Part shown: positions 7,974 through 18,897 of the stretch, in pieces
Layout: the number at the start of each line of letters is the position of its first letter
How positions within the stretch are numbered: position 1 is the stretch's first letter
Assembly (NCBI GenBank): GCA_030812955.1
Contig: JAUSTR010000008.1
Location: 1-64,000, forward strand
Origin: Bacillus alveayuensis
GTDB taxonomy: Bacteria > Bacillota > Bacilli > Bacillales > Aeribacillaceae
Length of the DNA stretch: 64,000 nucleotides
Direction: 5' to 3'
Made by a program: the position numbers and the translations under genes
The notes under the pieces: generated by a model
What the model was told of the DNA's origin: nothing
The model's input: only the letters and a program-made list of their open reading frames with translations
Databases searched by the model: none

Positions 7974-8402
7974 ATGAATACTTTAAAAGATATCATGAGT
8001 CAAAACGTCATTTCAGTTTCATCCAATCAATCGGTTCAAGAAGCGGCTCAGTTAATGAGTCAGCATAATGTCGGAGCAATACCTGTCGTTGACAATGGTC
8101 AACTAAAAGGAATTATTACAGACCGTGACATTACCTTGCGCACAACGGCTAAAGGAATGGAAGAAAATACTCCTGTTTCACAAGTGATGTCAACAAACCT
8201 TATATTTGGTAATCCGGATATGAGCCTTCAAGAAGCGGCGCAATTAATGTCTGAAAATCAAATTCGCCGTTTACCAGTAGTTGAGAACAATCAAGTAGTC
8301 GGTATGGTTGCATTAGGAGATTTAGCGACGAATACGATGTCTGATGAATCTGCTGGAGAAGCTTTAACAAACATTTCTAAAAAAGATGAACAAACCTTTT
8401 AA
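7974..8402 (+). CDS. yhcV: CBS-domain protein YhcV
   Basis: 142 residues made of two CBS motifs (about 8-60 and 73-125), each with the pattern TL.E....M....R.LPVV...G..TD. CBS pairs bind adenine nucleotides and act as energy sensors; the target of YhcV is unknown. ATG at 7974 preceded by AAAGGAGTG, better placed than the TTG at 7968. Monocistronic, with a terminator right after. Confidence 0.85.
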   Translation: MNTLKDIMSQNVISVSSNQSVQEAAQLMSQHNVGAIPVVDNGQLKGIITDRDITLRTTAKGMEENTPVSQVMSTNLIFGNPDMSLQEAAQLMSENQIRRLPVVENNQVVGMVALGDLATNTMSDESAGEALTNISKKDEQTF

Positions 8403-8412
8403 TGATGAAAAC

Positions 8413-8443
8413 AAAACCGGCCTTAAAACTAGGCCGGTTTTTA
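8413..8443 (+). terminator. intrinsic terminator of yhcV
   Basis: AAACCGGCCT / AGGCCGGTTTTT hairpin with T tail. Confidence 0.9.
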
Positions 8444-8681
8444 ATATACGCCAAGCTGTTAAATGTTACGGGCTGCACGGGCTGCGAAGCTCCATGACCT
8501 AAAAAACGATCATTCCTCCCCAAATATACAGTTGAAAATCTTTTCCATCCATTTATAATAGGAACAGGAGAAAAGGCTGGTGAAACTGCTAGTTTCATTT
8601 ATTGTTCCTTACCCTTAGTGTAACTTCTTTCAATCAGTCAAAAAAATTACGGTTTTGTTTATTTTTAAGGAGTGATATGCT

Positions 8682-9230
8682 TTGAGCTTTTATGGGCAAT
8701 CGATTGTCCCTGCCATTCGAAATATGAAGCAATTTGATCGATTCTTGCAAAGTGATTTTGAATACGGTGTATTGCTTGATAGTCATTTAGGGCAAGTAAA
8801 ACATATAGTAAAAGAAGGGAAACATCATCATAAAAAGCTCCTCATACATGTTGACTTAATTCAAGGCCTTAAGCATGATGAATATGCAGCTGAATTTTTA
8901 TGTCAGGAAATCAAGCCAGCTGGCCTCATTTCAACGAGATCATCTGTAATCGCGAAAGCTAAGCAAAAAAAAGTGTTTGCAATTCAGCGGCTTTTTTTAA
9001 TAGATTCAGGGGCTTTAGAAAAAAGCTTAGAGCTAATAAAAAAATATGAGCCTGATTACATTGAAGTTTTACCTGGCATTGTTCCACGTCTTATTCAAGA
9101 AATCAAAAATAAAACTGGCATTCCCATTTTAGCAGGAGGATTTATTCAAACAAAGGAAGATGTTCAGCTTGCCTTAAATGCCGGGGCGAATGCTGTGACA
9201 ACATCTGATGAGAATCTCTGGTTAATATAG
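8682..9230 (+). CDS. glpP: GlpP glycerol-3-phosphate-responsive antiterminator
   Basis: RNA-binding antiterminator that, with glycerol-3-phosphate, lets RNA polymerase read through the terminators in front of glpFK and glpD. 182 residues with a TIM-barrel-like pattern ([45 protein letters not shown]). TTG start at 8682 after AAGGAG. Order glpP-glpF-glpK-glpD-pgcA is that of B. subtilis, and both predicted target leaders are visible in this window. Confidence 0.92.
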   Translation: MSFYGQSIVPAIRNMKQFDRFLQSDFEYGVLLDSHLGQVKHIVKEGKHHHKKLLIHVDLIQGLKHDEYAAEFLCQEIKPAGLISTRSSVIAKAKQKKVFAIQRLFLIDSGALEKSLELIKKYEPDYIEVLPGIVPRLIQEIKNKTGIPILAGGFIQTKEDVQLALNAGANAVTTSDENLWLI

Positions 9231-9244
9231 TCTTACTAAAAGTA

Positions 9245-9273
9245 TTGACAACGTTTTCATCGTTTGTTATTCT
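9245..9273 (+). promoter_or_regulatory. glpFK promoter with overlapping CcpA cre site
   Basis: -35 TTGACA (9245-9250), 17-base spacer, -10 TATTCT (9268-9273). TGACAACGTTTTCA (9246-9259) fits the cre consensus and covers the -35 box, so CcpA-HPr-Ser-P should repress when preferred sugars are present. Confidence 0.8.
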
Positions 9274-9308
9274 TTTAACAAAGTTAATAGTTGTGATGGA
9301 GAAAAGGA

Positions 9309-9362
9309 GATCCACAACAGCTCTCTCCGACTTTGGAGGGATTTTTGTTGTGGATTTTTTCT
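9309..9362 (+). promoter_or_regulatory. GlpP-controlled leader terminator of glpFK
   Basis: ATCCACAAC (9310-9318) pairs with GTTGTGGAT (9347-9355) around an inner CTCTCC/GGAGGG stem; TTTTTT follows. It lies between promoter and glpF start, where B. subtilis has the GlpP-dependent terminator. Confidence 0.85.
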
Positions 9363-9410
9363 TTATCTAGCCTTTCTCTATTAAAAATCTTGTTAATTGG
9401 AGGGAAGCTC

Positions 9411-10235
9411 GTGACTGCATTTATGGGGGAACTAATAGGTACGATGATATTAATTGTGTTAGGAGCAGGGGTTTGTGCAGGTGTTAATTTGAAAAAATCA
9501 TTCGCACAAAATTCTGGTTGGATCGTGATTACATTTGGATGGGGATTAGCTGTTGCAATGGCAGTATATGCTGTAGGTGGGATAAGCGGGGCTCATTTAA
9601 ATCCAGCTGTAACAATTAGTTTAGCGATTGTCGGTGATTTCCCATGGAGTTTGGTACCATCGTATATCGTGGCACAAATGATAGGAGCTTTTTTAGGAGC
9701 TGTCCTCATTTACTTTCATTACTTGCCGCATTGGAAGGAAACAGAGGAGCCTAGTGTAAAATTAGGAGTTTTTTCAACAGGTCCGGCAATTCAAAATACA
9801 TTTGCCAACTTTTTTAGTGAATTGTTTGGTACCTTTATATTAGTACTAGGTATATTAGCAATTGGAGCGAATAAATTTACCGAAGGTCTAAATCCGCTCA
9901 TTGTCGGCTTTTTAATTGTTAGTATCGGTTTGTCATTAGGAGGAACAACTGGATACGCAATTAATCCAGCAAGAGATTTAGGGCCAAGAATTGCTCACTT
10001 TATTTTACCGATCCCAGAAAAAGGAAGTTCCAATTGGAAATATGCATGGATCCCTGTAATAGGGCCTTTAGCTGGCGGCACATTCGGTGGATTATTTTAT
10101 CAATATATCTTTGAAGGAAAAGAAGGCCATCAATTTTGGATTGGAAGTTTTGTCCTAGCTGTTATTTTACTAGTAATTTATTTCATTAACAAAAAAGAAG
10201 CTTCGATTTCTCATACCAAAAAAGCCGTATATTAA
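9411..10235 (+). CDS. glpF: glycerol uptake facilitator (aquaglyceroporin)
   Basis: Passive glycerol channel of the plasma membrane. 274 residues, six full membrane helices and two half-helices with NPA boxes in HLNPAVT and INPARD; Arg after the second NPA is the selectivity-filter residue. I start at GTG 9411, six bases after GGAGGG. The open frame begins inside the leader terminator at 9333, which cannot be translated as part of GlpF. First gene of the glpFK transcript. Confidence 0.94.
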   Translation: MTAFMGELIGTMILIVLGAGVCAGVNLKKSFAQNSGWIVITFGWGLAVAMAVYAVGGISGAHLNPAVTISLAIVGDFPWSLVPSYIVAQMIGAFLGAVLIYFHYLPHWKETEEPSVKLGVFSTGPAIQNTFANFFSELFGTFILVLGILAIGANKFTEGLNPLIVGFLIVSIGLSLGGTTGYAINPARDLGPRIAHFILPIPEKGSSNWKYAWIPVIGPLAGGTFGGLFYQYIFEGKEGHQFWIGSFVLAVILLVIYFINKKEASISHTKKAVY

Positions 10236-10268
10236 ATAAAAGGGTTTTGGAAAAATTTCAAATATTAA

Positions 10269-11777
<1,509 letters not shown>

Positions 11778-11799
11778 AACTTTTTCGTACACGGTGTTT

Positions 11800-11994
11800 T
11801 AACATAAAGCTGTTGTCGTAAACTTTGCTGCTTTTCGAACAAAGCACATGGTCGGACAAATCACAGTTGTTCGACCATCGACTTTTGTTCGGTTCACGTC
11901 ACGCTTGTAAGTGACGTAGCAAGCGTATCTCTTGTCTATGACAATTGAAAAGCTATAGGAAAGCAACAATCTTTTAGAAAAGAGCCTAACATAA
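11800..11994. repeat. MITE-like repeat, copy B, between glpK and glpD
   Basis: Element about 11808-11986, inverted relative to copies C and E: starts AGCTGTTGTCGTAAACTTTG, ends TTTTAGAAAAGAGCC, with the central palindrome GTCGGACAAAT...GTTCGACCA. The eight bases TAACATAA occur directly on both sides (11800-11807 and 11987-11994), a perfect 8-bp target duplication. The insertion separates glpK from the glpD leader. Confidence 0.85.
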
Positions 11995-12103
11995 ATATCG
12001 GAAGACTGAACAAATTGAGTAACAAGAAGACAGTAGTAAAGGTTGCTAAATGAACAAAATATGTTAAAATGAATGTAAGTTAATATTCGGTTGGAGGCAT
12101 GGA

Positions 12104-12165
12104 GAGACCGCAGCACTGAAGCAAGAATTAGGCTTGCTTTAGTATGTTGTGGTCTCTTATTGTTT
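12104..12165 (+). promoter_or_regulatory. GlpP-controlled leader terminator of glpD
   Basis: GAGACCGCAGCA pairs over 12 positions with TGTTGTGGTCTC, enclosing a second 10-bp stem (CTGAAGCAAG/CTTGCTTTAG); a T-rich stretch follows at 12157. Same type of structure as in front of glpF, 46 bases before the glpD ATG. Confidence 0.8.
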
Positions 12166-12201
12166 GCTTGGCGTTCTTAAATACATGATTGGAGGCGATA
12201 A

Positions 12202-13893
12202 ATGATGAATTTCTCAAGCTTAAATCGTGAACAAATGTTAAACAATATGACAAAAGAAACGTATGACGTTTTTGTGATAGGTGGCGGAATAACTGGAGCA
12301 GGTATTGCTTTAGATGCCGCTACACGAGGCATGAAAGTAGCGCTATGTGAGATGCAAGATTTTGCAGCAGGCACTTCAAGTCGTTCGACGAAACTTGTTC
12401 ACGGTGGTCTTCGTTATTTGAAGCAGTTAGAAGTAAAGCTCGTTGCCGAAGTCGGACGAGAGCGTGCGATTGTTTACGAAAATGGACCACATGTAACAAC
12501 ACCTGAGTGGATGCTTCTTCCAATCCATAAAGGAGGTACTTTTGGCAAATTTTCTACATCCATTGGTCTTCTTGTATATGACTATTTAGCAGCTGTGAAG
12601 CGAAGTGAACGTCGTAAAATGTTAAATGCAGAAGAAACGTTGCAAAAAGAACCGTTATTGAAAAAAGAAGGCTTAAAAGGCGGCGGCTATTATGTTGAGT
12701 ATCGAACTGACGATGCTCGCCTTACGATTGAAGTGATGAAAGAGGCTGTTACATTTGGGGCGGATGCTGTGAACTATGCGAAAGTGACAGACTTTATTTA
12801 TGAAAATGAAAAAGTTGTCGGAGTAAAAGTTGAAGATACGATCACGAAGAAATTATACGATATTTACGCAAAGAAAATCATTAATGCCACTGGTCCATGG
12901 GTTGATACACTTCGTGAAAAAGATCATTCAAAAAAAGGGAAACAGCTGCAATTAACAAAAGGAATCCATTTAGTTTTTGACCAATCAACATTTCCGCTAA
13001 AGCAAGCTATTTACTTTGATACACCAGATGGTCGTATGGTATTTGCGATTCCACGTGATGGAAAAACTTATGTCGGCACGACAGATACATTTTACACAGG
13101 GGATACGGCCAATCCGAAAATGACCTTTGAAGACCGTGAATATTTATTGAAAGCAATTCATTTTATGTTCCCGGACTTAAAAATTACAGAAGATGACGTC
13201 GAATCAAGCTGGGCAGGAGTTCGTCCGTTAATATATGAAGAAGGAAAAGACCCTTCAGAAATTTCCCGCAAAGATGAAATTTGGACATCGGAGTCTGGAC
13301 TCATTACGATTGCAGGAGGTAAATTAACTGGCTACCGTAAAATGGCAGAAGTCGTTGTTGATCTTGTTGCTAAACAATTAAAGGAGGAAGAGGGAAGAGA
13401 ATTTTCAGACTGCAAAACGAAGCATCTTCCTATATCTGGAGGACATGTTGGCGGTTCAGAAAACTTGCCGCACTTTATGGAAGAAAAAATAAAAGAGGGG
13501 ATGAAAATTGGCTTAACAGAAGAAGAGGCACAATTGCTAGTGAAACGATATGGTTCAAACGTCTCTGAATTATTTAAACTCGTTCAATCTTTAAAAGATG
13601 AAGCTGCTAAACGAAATGTTCCCGCTTCTGTTTTAGCTCAAGTGGAATATAGTGTAGTCTCAGAAATGGCGGTTTCACCAGTAGACTTCTTTGTAAGAAG
13701 AACTTCCTCCCTCTTCTTTCATATTAACTGGACAAAAACTTGGAAAAAAGCGGTTTGCCAATATATGGCCGATCGTCTAGGCTGGTGTGAAGAACAAAAG
13801 CTTTACTATGAAAGCGAGCTAGAACAACAAATACACGATGCGGTTGTACCTTCAGATAAAAGCGTCGATCATGCAAAAAATCATTCATCCTAA
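12202..13893 (+). CDS. glpD: aerobic glycerol-3-phosphate dehydrogenase
   Basis: FAD enzyme at the membrane surface that oxidises glycerol-3-phosphate to dihydroxyacetone phosphate and feeds electrons to menaquinone. 563 residues: FAD-binding [10 protein letters not shown] at about 25-34, [14 protein letters not shown] substrate and flavin contacts, and [13 protein letters not shown] toward the C-terminal domain. ATG 12202 is six bases after GGAGG. Own GlpP-regulated leader and a bidirectional terminator make it a separate unit of the glycerol regulon. Confidence 0.96.
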   Translation: MMNFSSLNREQMLNNMTKETYDVFVIGGGITGAGIALDAATRGMKVALCEMQDFAAGTSSRSTKLVHGGLRYLKQLEVKLVAEVGRERAIVYENGPHVTTPEWMLLPIHKGGTFGKFSTSIGLLVYDYLAAVKRSERRKMLNAEETLQKEPLLKKEGLKGGGYYVEYRTDDARLTIEVMKEAVTFGADAVNYAKVTDFIYENEKVVGVKVEDTITKKLYDIYAKKIINATGPWVDTLREKDHSKKGKQLQLTKGIHLVFDQSTFPLKQAIYFDTPDGRMVFAIPRDGKTYVGTTDTFYTGDTANPKMTFEDREYLLKAIHFMFPDLKITEDDVESSWAGVRPLIYEEGKDPSEISRKDEIWTSESGLITIAGGKLTGYRKMAEVVVDLVAKQLKEEEGREFSDCKTKHLPISGGHVGGSENLPHFMEEKIKEGMKIGLTEEEAQLLVKRYGSNVSELFKLVQSLKDEAAKRNVPASVLAQVEYSVVSEMAVSPVDFFVRRTSSLFFHINWTKTWKKAVCQYMADRLGWCEEQKLYYESELEQQIHDAVVPSDKSVDHAKNHSS

Positions 13894-13903
13894 TGAACTA
13901 CAA

Positions 13904-13934
13904 AAAACTTCCAATTAATTGGAAGTTTTTTAAC
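13904..13934. terminator. bidirectional terminator of glpD
   Basis: AAAAAACTTCCAATT / AATTGGAAGTTTTTT perfect hairpin. Confidence 0.9.
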
Positions 13935-14025
13935 ATGATTACTATTTAAATACAAGTGCAGCGCTTTTTTTCAACAAGTTATGCTACAATATTTATTGTA
14001 TTGTCGTTTTTCTTAAGAAGGAAGA

Positions 14026-14075
14026 AGTTGTTTGCTCTAGAATGATAATAATGGAGCAAACACAACTTAGGAGGT
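14026..14075 (+). promoter_or_regulatory. leader hairpin and distant SD of pgcA
   Basis: AAGTTGTTTGCTC (from 14026) pairs with GAGCAAACACAACTT (ending about 14068, small bulge). The SD AGGAGG follows at once, but 13 bases separate it from the ATG, longer than usual. The stem could position or protect the ribosome binding site. Confidence 0.45.
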
Positions 14076-14087
14076 TTAATTTATTTC

Positions 14088-15839
14088 ATGAATTGGAAAC
14101 AAAATTATGAACGATGGAAAAATGCCGCAAACTTAGATTCGGAACTAAAACAACAGCTAGACGAAATCGCAAGTCATCCTAAGGAGCTAGAGGATTCCTT
14201 TTATAAAAACTTAGAATTTGGAACTGGCGGTATGCGTGGTGAAATTGGACCAGGTACAAATCGGATGAACATTTATACAATCCGAAAAGCATCTCAAGGA
14301 TTAGCTCAATACATAAAATCTTTTGGTGATGAGGCGAAAAAACGCGGTGTTGTGATTGCGTATGATTCTCGTCATAAATCTCCTGAATTTGCGATGGAAG
14401 CAGCGAAAACATTAGCGACAAACGGCATTCAAACATACGTGTTTGATGAGCTGCGTCCAACCCCTGTGCTTTCTTTTGCTGTCCGTCATTTAAAAGCGTT
14501 TTCGGGTATTGTCATTACCGCAAGTCATAATCCGCCTGAATATAATGGATATAAAGTATATGGTGAGGACGGTGGACAGCTTCCGCCAAAAGCAGCAGAT
14601 GAAGTCATTGCCAAAGTTAATGAAGTAAAAAATGAACTTGATGTACGTGTAGAAGATGAGGAGACGTTAAAAGATAAAGGACTCATTAAAATCGTTGGTA
14701 AAGAAATTGATAACGCTTATACAGAAAAATTAACAACGATTTCCCTTAATCCGAGCTTAGCCAAAGAGGTAGACGTAAAGGTTGTTTTTACTCCATTACA
14801 TGGAACTGCTAACAAGCCGGTACGGCGTGGATTGGCGGCACTTGGGTATCAGAACGTAACAGTTGTAAGTGAACAAGAGCTTCCAGATCCAAACTTTTCT
14901 ACTGTCAAATCTCCAAATCCTGAGGAGCATGCCGCTTTTGAATTAGCTATTAAAGAAGGAAATCGAATTGGAGCTGATATTTTAATCGGGACAGATCCAG
15001 ATGCTGACCGTCTTGGTGTAGCGGTGAAAAATGATAAAGGTGAGTATGTCGTATTAACTGGAAACCAAACAGGTGCGATTTTACTTCACTACATTCTTAC
15101 GGAAAAGAAAGCAAAAGGCATCTTGCCTGAAAATGGTGTTGTTTTAAAAACGATCGTTACATCGGAGATTGGCCGTGCCATTGCCAAATCATTTGGACTT
15201 GATACAATCGATACATTAACTGGATTTAAATTTATCGGAGAAAAAATTAAAGAATATGAAAAAACGGGTAAATATCAATTCCAATTTGGTTATGAAGAAA
15301 GCTACGGATATTTAATTGGAGATTTTGCTCGGGATAAAGATGCGGTGCAGGCTGCAATTTTAGCTGTTGAAGTATGTGCCTATTATAAGAAAAAAGGCAT
15401 GACGATGTACGAAGGTCTATTAGAAATTTTTAATCAATACGGTTTTTATCGTGAAGGCTTAAAATCTTTAACATTAAAAGGAAAAGACGGAGCTGAGCAA
15501 ATTCAAGGTATTTTAGAACATTTCCGAAAGCAGCCTCCACTCGAAATAGCAAGCAAAAAAATAACTGTTATCGAAGACTATCACACGAGCAAGCGAAACA
15601 TCGTTGAAACAAATGAAACGGAAACAATTGAACTGCCAAAATCAAATGTATTGAAATATTTCCTAGAAGACGGTTCTTGGTTCTGCATTCGCCCATCCGG
15701 TACAGAGCCAAAAGTAAAATTCTACTTTGCCGTTAAATCCGATTCCTTTGAAAATAGCGAAAAAGCGTTAGAGCGACTAACAAATGCCGTCATGGAAAAA
15801 GTAAACGAAATATTAAACACAACAGCTGAAAAAGCGTAA
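14088..15839 (+). CDS. pgcA: alpha-phosphoglucomutase
   Basis: Interconverts glucose-6-phosphate and glucose-1-phosphate, giving UDP-glucose for glycolipid and teichoic acid synthesis. 583 residues of the phosphohexomutase family: phosphoserine loop TASHNPP with Ser146, metal loop DPDADR near 305, sugar-binding GYEESYGY and phosphate-binding RPSGTEPK near the C-terminus. Adjacent to glpD as yhxB/pgcA is in B. subtilis. The stop codon lies in the loop of its terminator. A glycolipid-type glycosyltransferase at 57.7 kb could use the product. Confidence 0.93.
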   Translation: MNWKQNYERWKNAANLDSELKQQLDEIASHPKELEDSFYKNLEFGTGGMRGEIGPGTNRMNIYTIRKASQGLAQYIKSFGDEAKKRGVVIAYDSRHKSPEFAMEAAKTLATNGIQTYVFDELRPTPVLSFAVRHLKAFSGIVITASHNPPEYNGYKVYGEDGGQLPPKAADEVIAKVNEVKNELDVRVEDEETLKDKGLIKIVGKEIDNAYTEKLTTISLNPSLAKEVDVKVVFTPLHGTANKPVRRGLAALGYQNVTVVSEQELPDPNFSTVKSPNPEEHAAFELAIKEGNRIGADILIGTDPDADRLGVAVKNDKGEYVVLTGNQTGAILLHYILTEKKAKGILPENGVVLKTIVTSEIGRAIAKSFGLDTIDTLTGFKFIGEKIKEYEKTGKYQFQFGYEESYGYLIGDFARDKDAVQAAILAVEVCAYYKKKGMTMYEGLLEIFNQYGFYREGLKSLTLKGKDGAEQIQGILEHFRKQPPLEIASKKITVIEDYHTSKRNIVETNETETIELPKSNVLKYFLEDGSWFCIRPSGTEPKVKFYFAVKSDSFENSEKALERLTNAVMEKVNEILNTTAEKA

Positions 15840-15858
15840 TGCTTTTTCAGCTTTTTTA
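15824..15858 (+). terminator. terminator overlapping the pgcA stop
   Basis: AGCTGAAAAAGC (15824-15835) / GCTTTTTCAGCT (15841-15852), T tail; the stop codon is in the five-base loop. Confidence 0.85.
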
Positions 15859-15898
15859 TTAGTGCTTGATGTCCTATATAAAGACATAGTATATTATT

Positions 15899-15930
15899 AA
15901 TATCGAAATCCGATATTTGTTTTCGATATT
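15899..15930 (+). promoter_or_regulatory. dyad operator in front of padR-chrA
   Basis: AATATCGAAA (15899-15908) and TTTCGATATT (15921-15930) form a perfect 10-bp inverted repeat; CGATATT also occurs inside. Its place just before the SD of a PadR gene suggests autoregulation of padR-chrA. Confidence 0.65.
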
Positions 15931-15945
15931 AAAAGGAGTGATTAT

Positions 15946-16254
15946 TTGGAGAATAAAATTTTACGTAAGTTGTTTTTGGGCTTTATTCAAATTCATATTT
16001 TACATCATGCCAATAAAGAACCGATTTATGGATCCTGGATGTTACAAGAATTACGAGAACATAGCTACAATATAAGCCCTGGAACTTTATATCCTATTTT
16101 GCACAATATGGAAGTGGATCAGTTATTAGAAAAAGAAGAAGTAAATGTAAATGGGAAGATCAGAAAATATTATCGGATTACCGATAAAGGAAAGTATGTA
16201 TTAAATGAAGCGCGAAAAAAAGCTTATGAACTTTTTAATGAAATTAAGGAATGA
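15946..16254 (+). CDS. PadR-family transcriptional regulator
   Basis: 102 residues: winged helix with the PadR hallmarks PIYGSWMLQELREH and SPGTLYPILHNME, the RKYYRITDKGK wing, and a short C-terminal helix for dimerisation. TTG start after AAAAGGAG. The stop overlaps or nearly touches the ChrA gene, so it probably regulates chromate efflux, perhaps like the PadR-type ChrR regulators. The effector is not deducible. Confidence 0.85.
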   Translation: MENKILRKLFLGFIQIHILHHANKEPIYGSWMLQELREHSYNISPGTLYPILHNMEVDQLLEKEEVNVNGKIRKYYRITDKGKYVLNEARKKAYELFNEIKE

Positions 16255-16289
16255 GAGGAGAAGGATTAAAATTGGGTAGGAGAAACAGA

Positions 16290-17462
16290 ATGAGCACCTT
16301 ATTAGAGATTTTAGCAACATCTACGAAGCTAGGACTTACATCTTTTGGGGGTCCTGTTGCCCACTTGGCTTACTTTAAGAATGAATATATTGACCGCAAA
16401 AAGTGGCTCGATGAAAAAACGTATGCAGATATTATTGCTCTATGTCAGTTTTTACCTGGTCCTGCCAGTAGCCAAGTTGGAATTGCTATTGGTATGTTAC
16501 GTGGTGGGCTTTTAGGTGGATTATTTTCTTGGTTTGGCTTCACCGTTCCATCTATCTTACTACTCGTCCTATTTGCCATGCTTTATCAATCATTTTCACT
16601 TGAAGGTGCAGCTTTTATCCATAGCTTAAAGGTTGTCGCAGTAGCGGTTGTCTTGCACGCTTTAATTGGAATGGGAAAGAAGCTGACACCTGATAAGACG
16701 AGAATAGCTATCGCATTAATAGCGGCAACCATTATGCTCATTTTCCCTTCTAGCTGGATGCAAATATTAATTATTATCGGTGCGGGAATTGTAGGTTATA
16801 TTTTGTTTAAAAATCAAGCAAATTCAAATGTTAATCTTTTTTCCGTTCATATTTCCAAAAGAGCTGGAATGATTTCCCTAAGTATTTTATTGACCACTTT
16901 AATTCTTTTACCAATTTTAACGAAATTTACAGATAATCCGTTTGTTCAAATCTTTGATACCTTTTTCCGAGTCGGCTCGTTAGTGTTTGGCGGCGGTCAT
17001 GTTGTTTTACCAATGATTGAACGTGAAGTGGTACCAACTGGATGGCTAACAGCTGATGAGTTTTTAGCGGGATATGGAATGGCCCAAGCTGTACCAGGTC
17101 CACTTTTTACATTTTCCAGCTATATCGGAACGATGATGGCCGGAATTAGTGGGGCAGTCATTGCAACAGTTGCGATCTTTTTACCATCTTTTCTACTTAT
17201 AATAGCGGCTTTACCATTTTTAAATGAATTGAGAAAAAGAGCTTCCTTTCAAGGAATACTTATGGGTGTAAATGCAAGTGTGGTCGGCATTTTATTAGCT
17301 GCCTTTTATGATCCAGTTTTCCAAAGTTCCATTTTTGATGCTTCTGACTTTGCCTTAGGAGCTATCTTATTTGCTTTGTTGTATTTTTGGAATGTTCCTG
17401 CATGGCTAATTGTTCTATTAGGTATAGCGGGTGGATATATATTTAGTTTTATAAGTATTTAA
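16290..17462 (+). CDS. chrA: chromate transporter ChrA (two-domain form)
   Basis: Membrane efflux protein of the CHR superfamily. 390 residues with two homologous halves, each carrying the CHR signature: FGGPVAHLAYF with QFLPGPASSQVG in the first, FGGGHVVLPMIEREVV with QAVPGPLFTFSSYIG in the second. About ten hydrophobic segments. ATG 16290 follows AGGAG at seven bases; the upstream ATG at 16251 overlapping the padR stop is possible but adds 13 atypical residues. CHR proteins sometimes have other substrates, so chromate is an inference. Confidence 0.88.
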   Translation: MSTLLEILATSTKLGLTSFGGPVAHLAYFKNEYIDRKKWLDEKTYADIIALCQFLPGPASSQVGIAIGMLRGGLLGGLFSWFGFTVPSILLLVLFAMLYQSFSLEGAAFIHSLKVVAVAVVLHALIGMGKKLTPDKTRIAIALIAATIMLIFPSSWMQILIIIGAGIVGYILFKNQANSNVNLFSVHISKRAGMISLSILLTTLILLPILTKFTDNPFVQIFDTFFRVGSLVFGGGHVVLPMIEREVVPTGWLTADEFLAGYGMAQAVPGPLFTFSSYIGTMMAGISGAVIATVAIFLPSFLLIIAALPFLNELRKRASFQGILMGVNASVVGILLAAFYDPVFQSSIFDASDFALGAILFALLYFWNVPAWLIVLLGIAGGYIFSFISI

Positions 17463-17619
17463 TACAGTAAATGATTTTACATGTCCATATCATATAATAG
17501 TACTGAAATAGGAAAGAAACAATTCGTTCTAAAGGCGCAAGAAAAATTACCTTTTATCAGTTTACATGTTGAATTTACAGCATTTGTATGATAAACTTTG
17601 GGACCAAAAAAGGTCCCAT

Positions 17620-17865
17620 TTACGTTAAAATAATCATTGGCTCTTCAACATTAGCTTGTTCTAAGGCATGGTCAATATAACGTAGTAACGCATATAGTTT
17701 ATGTTCAATCACTTGATAATCATGCTCAAAATTGTAAGCATGTAAAAAATGTTCAATTTTTTTTGATAGCAAATCGTCTTTCGTTCTTACCATTAATATT
17801 AGCAAATTATCCCATTGAGATCGGTGGGTGTAATATAATGCTTTATCATAATCAACTGTGTTCAT
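17620..17865 (-). CDS. yhdB: YhdB-family protein
   Basis: 81 residues, soluble, starting MNTVDYDKALYYTHRSQWDN. The pattern matches the small YhdB family of bacilli, of unknown function, and the location agrees with the B. subtilis order. ATG preceded by GGGAGG. A GGGACC/GGTCCC hairpin lies just after the stop. Confidence 0.65.
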   Translation of the reverse strand: MNTVDYDKALYYTHRSQWDNLLILMVRTKDDLLSKKIEHFLHAYNFEHDYQVIEHKLYALLRYIDHALEQANVEEPMIILT

Positions 17866-18282
17866 TCACATTCCTCCCAAAAGGAGTTGTTTATAGTGTA
17901 TGAAAGATAGCGATTTTGTAACAGTGTAAATGTTGGACGAATGGCTCTTTTCAACCATAAATGATTGATTCATGTCTCAGCTCTCATATCCAAGAAATAC
18001 TTTTTTATGTTATTTTCATCTATGTTAACAAAAGGAACGAAATTAGCCTCCAATACATATATTTGTACGTGAATGGAAAATCTAAATAAAACCCTAATGA
18101 CTATCTGTTTTGAACATAAATGTTGTAAAAACAGTGAATAGCCAGCTGATAAGGGGAGTTGAAAGAAAATGGTTTTACAGGAGAGAAAAATTTCTAAAGA
18201 CATGGGAAGATGTAAAGAAGGAAAAAGGAAAAGACATTTTTAACGAAAATGAGAAAATAAGTAAGGCACCCAAATTGGGTAC
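17866..18282. other. gene-free interval of about 415 bp
   Basis: A/T-rich. Two overlapping open frames (17970-18203 minus, 18110-18292 plus) have neither SD nor protein-like composition. A GGTACCCAA/TTTGGGTGCC hairpin near 18266-18284 may end nsrR. Confidence 0.5.
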
Positions 18283-18720
18283 CTACATTTGATGAAATAC
18301 ATCTTGTAATTCGAGCTTATTGGTGACTATGTCAGCTAGCGTGTATTTGTCTAATACCTTAAGATAAGCATCTAATGCTTCGTGCAAAATGTGACGTAAA
18401 TTACATACTGGGGAAATAATACAGTGATTACATTTTGGATCAAAACATTCAACGAGCTGAAAATCTTCTTCTGTATTTCGTACCACTTCTCCTATATTAA
18501 TCTCTTCTGGAGCACGGGCTAAGCGAAAACCACCGTTTCTCCCACGAATTGTTTCAATATACCCATTCTTTCCTAGCTGATAAATGACCTTCATTAAATG
18601 GTTTTTTGATATTCCATATATGTCGGCAATCTCCTTAATATTCGAAAGTTCATTTTGATCTTTTGTTGCAATGTAAATCAGAACACGCAATGAATAGTCT
18701 GTGTAATTCGTTAGCCGCAT
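18283..18720 (-). CDS. nsrR: NsrR nitric-oxide-sensing repressor (Rrf2 family)
   Basis: Fe-S repressor that senses NO and derepresses hmp and other detoxification genes. 145 residues: winged helix starting MRLTNYTDYSLRVL, recognition region ISKNHLMKV, wing RGRNGGFRLA, and a cysteine cluster CFDPKCNHCIISPVC that can hold the cluster. ATG 18720 follows GGGAG; the longer open frame lacks an SD. Divergent from hmp, with NsrR-like operators in the shared 177-bp region. Confidence 0.9.
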   Translation of the reverse strand: MRLTNYTDYSLRVLIYIATKDQNELSNIKEIADIYGISKNHLMKVIYQLGKNGYIETIRGRNGGFRLARAPEEINIGEVVRNTEEDFQLVECFDPKCNHCIISPVCNLRHILHEALDAYLKVLDKYTLADIVTNKLELQDVFHQM

Positions 18721-18787
18721 GAATCTCCCTCGCTTTAATACTGCTGATTTCATTATACACTTTTGGACATCTAATGAAAAAATTGTG

Positions 18788-18869
18788 ACATCTTTAAAAG
18801 ATGTATTTTTAATATTGCTTTAAAAATGAATTTAATGTACTTTTAAAGATGTATATAAAATATATCTTT
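18788..18869 (+). promoter_or_regulatory. NsrR operator region of hmp
   Basis: Near-perfect dyad ACATCTTTAAAAGATGT (18788-18804) and a larger A/T-rich dyad from AAAGATGTAT (18845) to ATATATCTTT (18869). The repeated half-site AAGATGTAT resembles NsrR targets of B. subtilis. The second dyad sits just upstream of the hmp SD. Confidence 0.65.
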
Positions 18870-18897
18870 TAATTATGTTCAAAGGAGAGTGCATGAC

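Noticed and set aside
8403..8681. Open frame 8377-8598 on the minus strand behind yhcV
   Set aside because: It starts outside any SD, crosses the yhcV terminator and matches nothing recognisable.
17970..18292. Two opposite open frames between yhdB and nsrR
   Set aside because: No SD, unnatural composition and overlap with each other.
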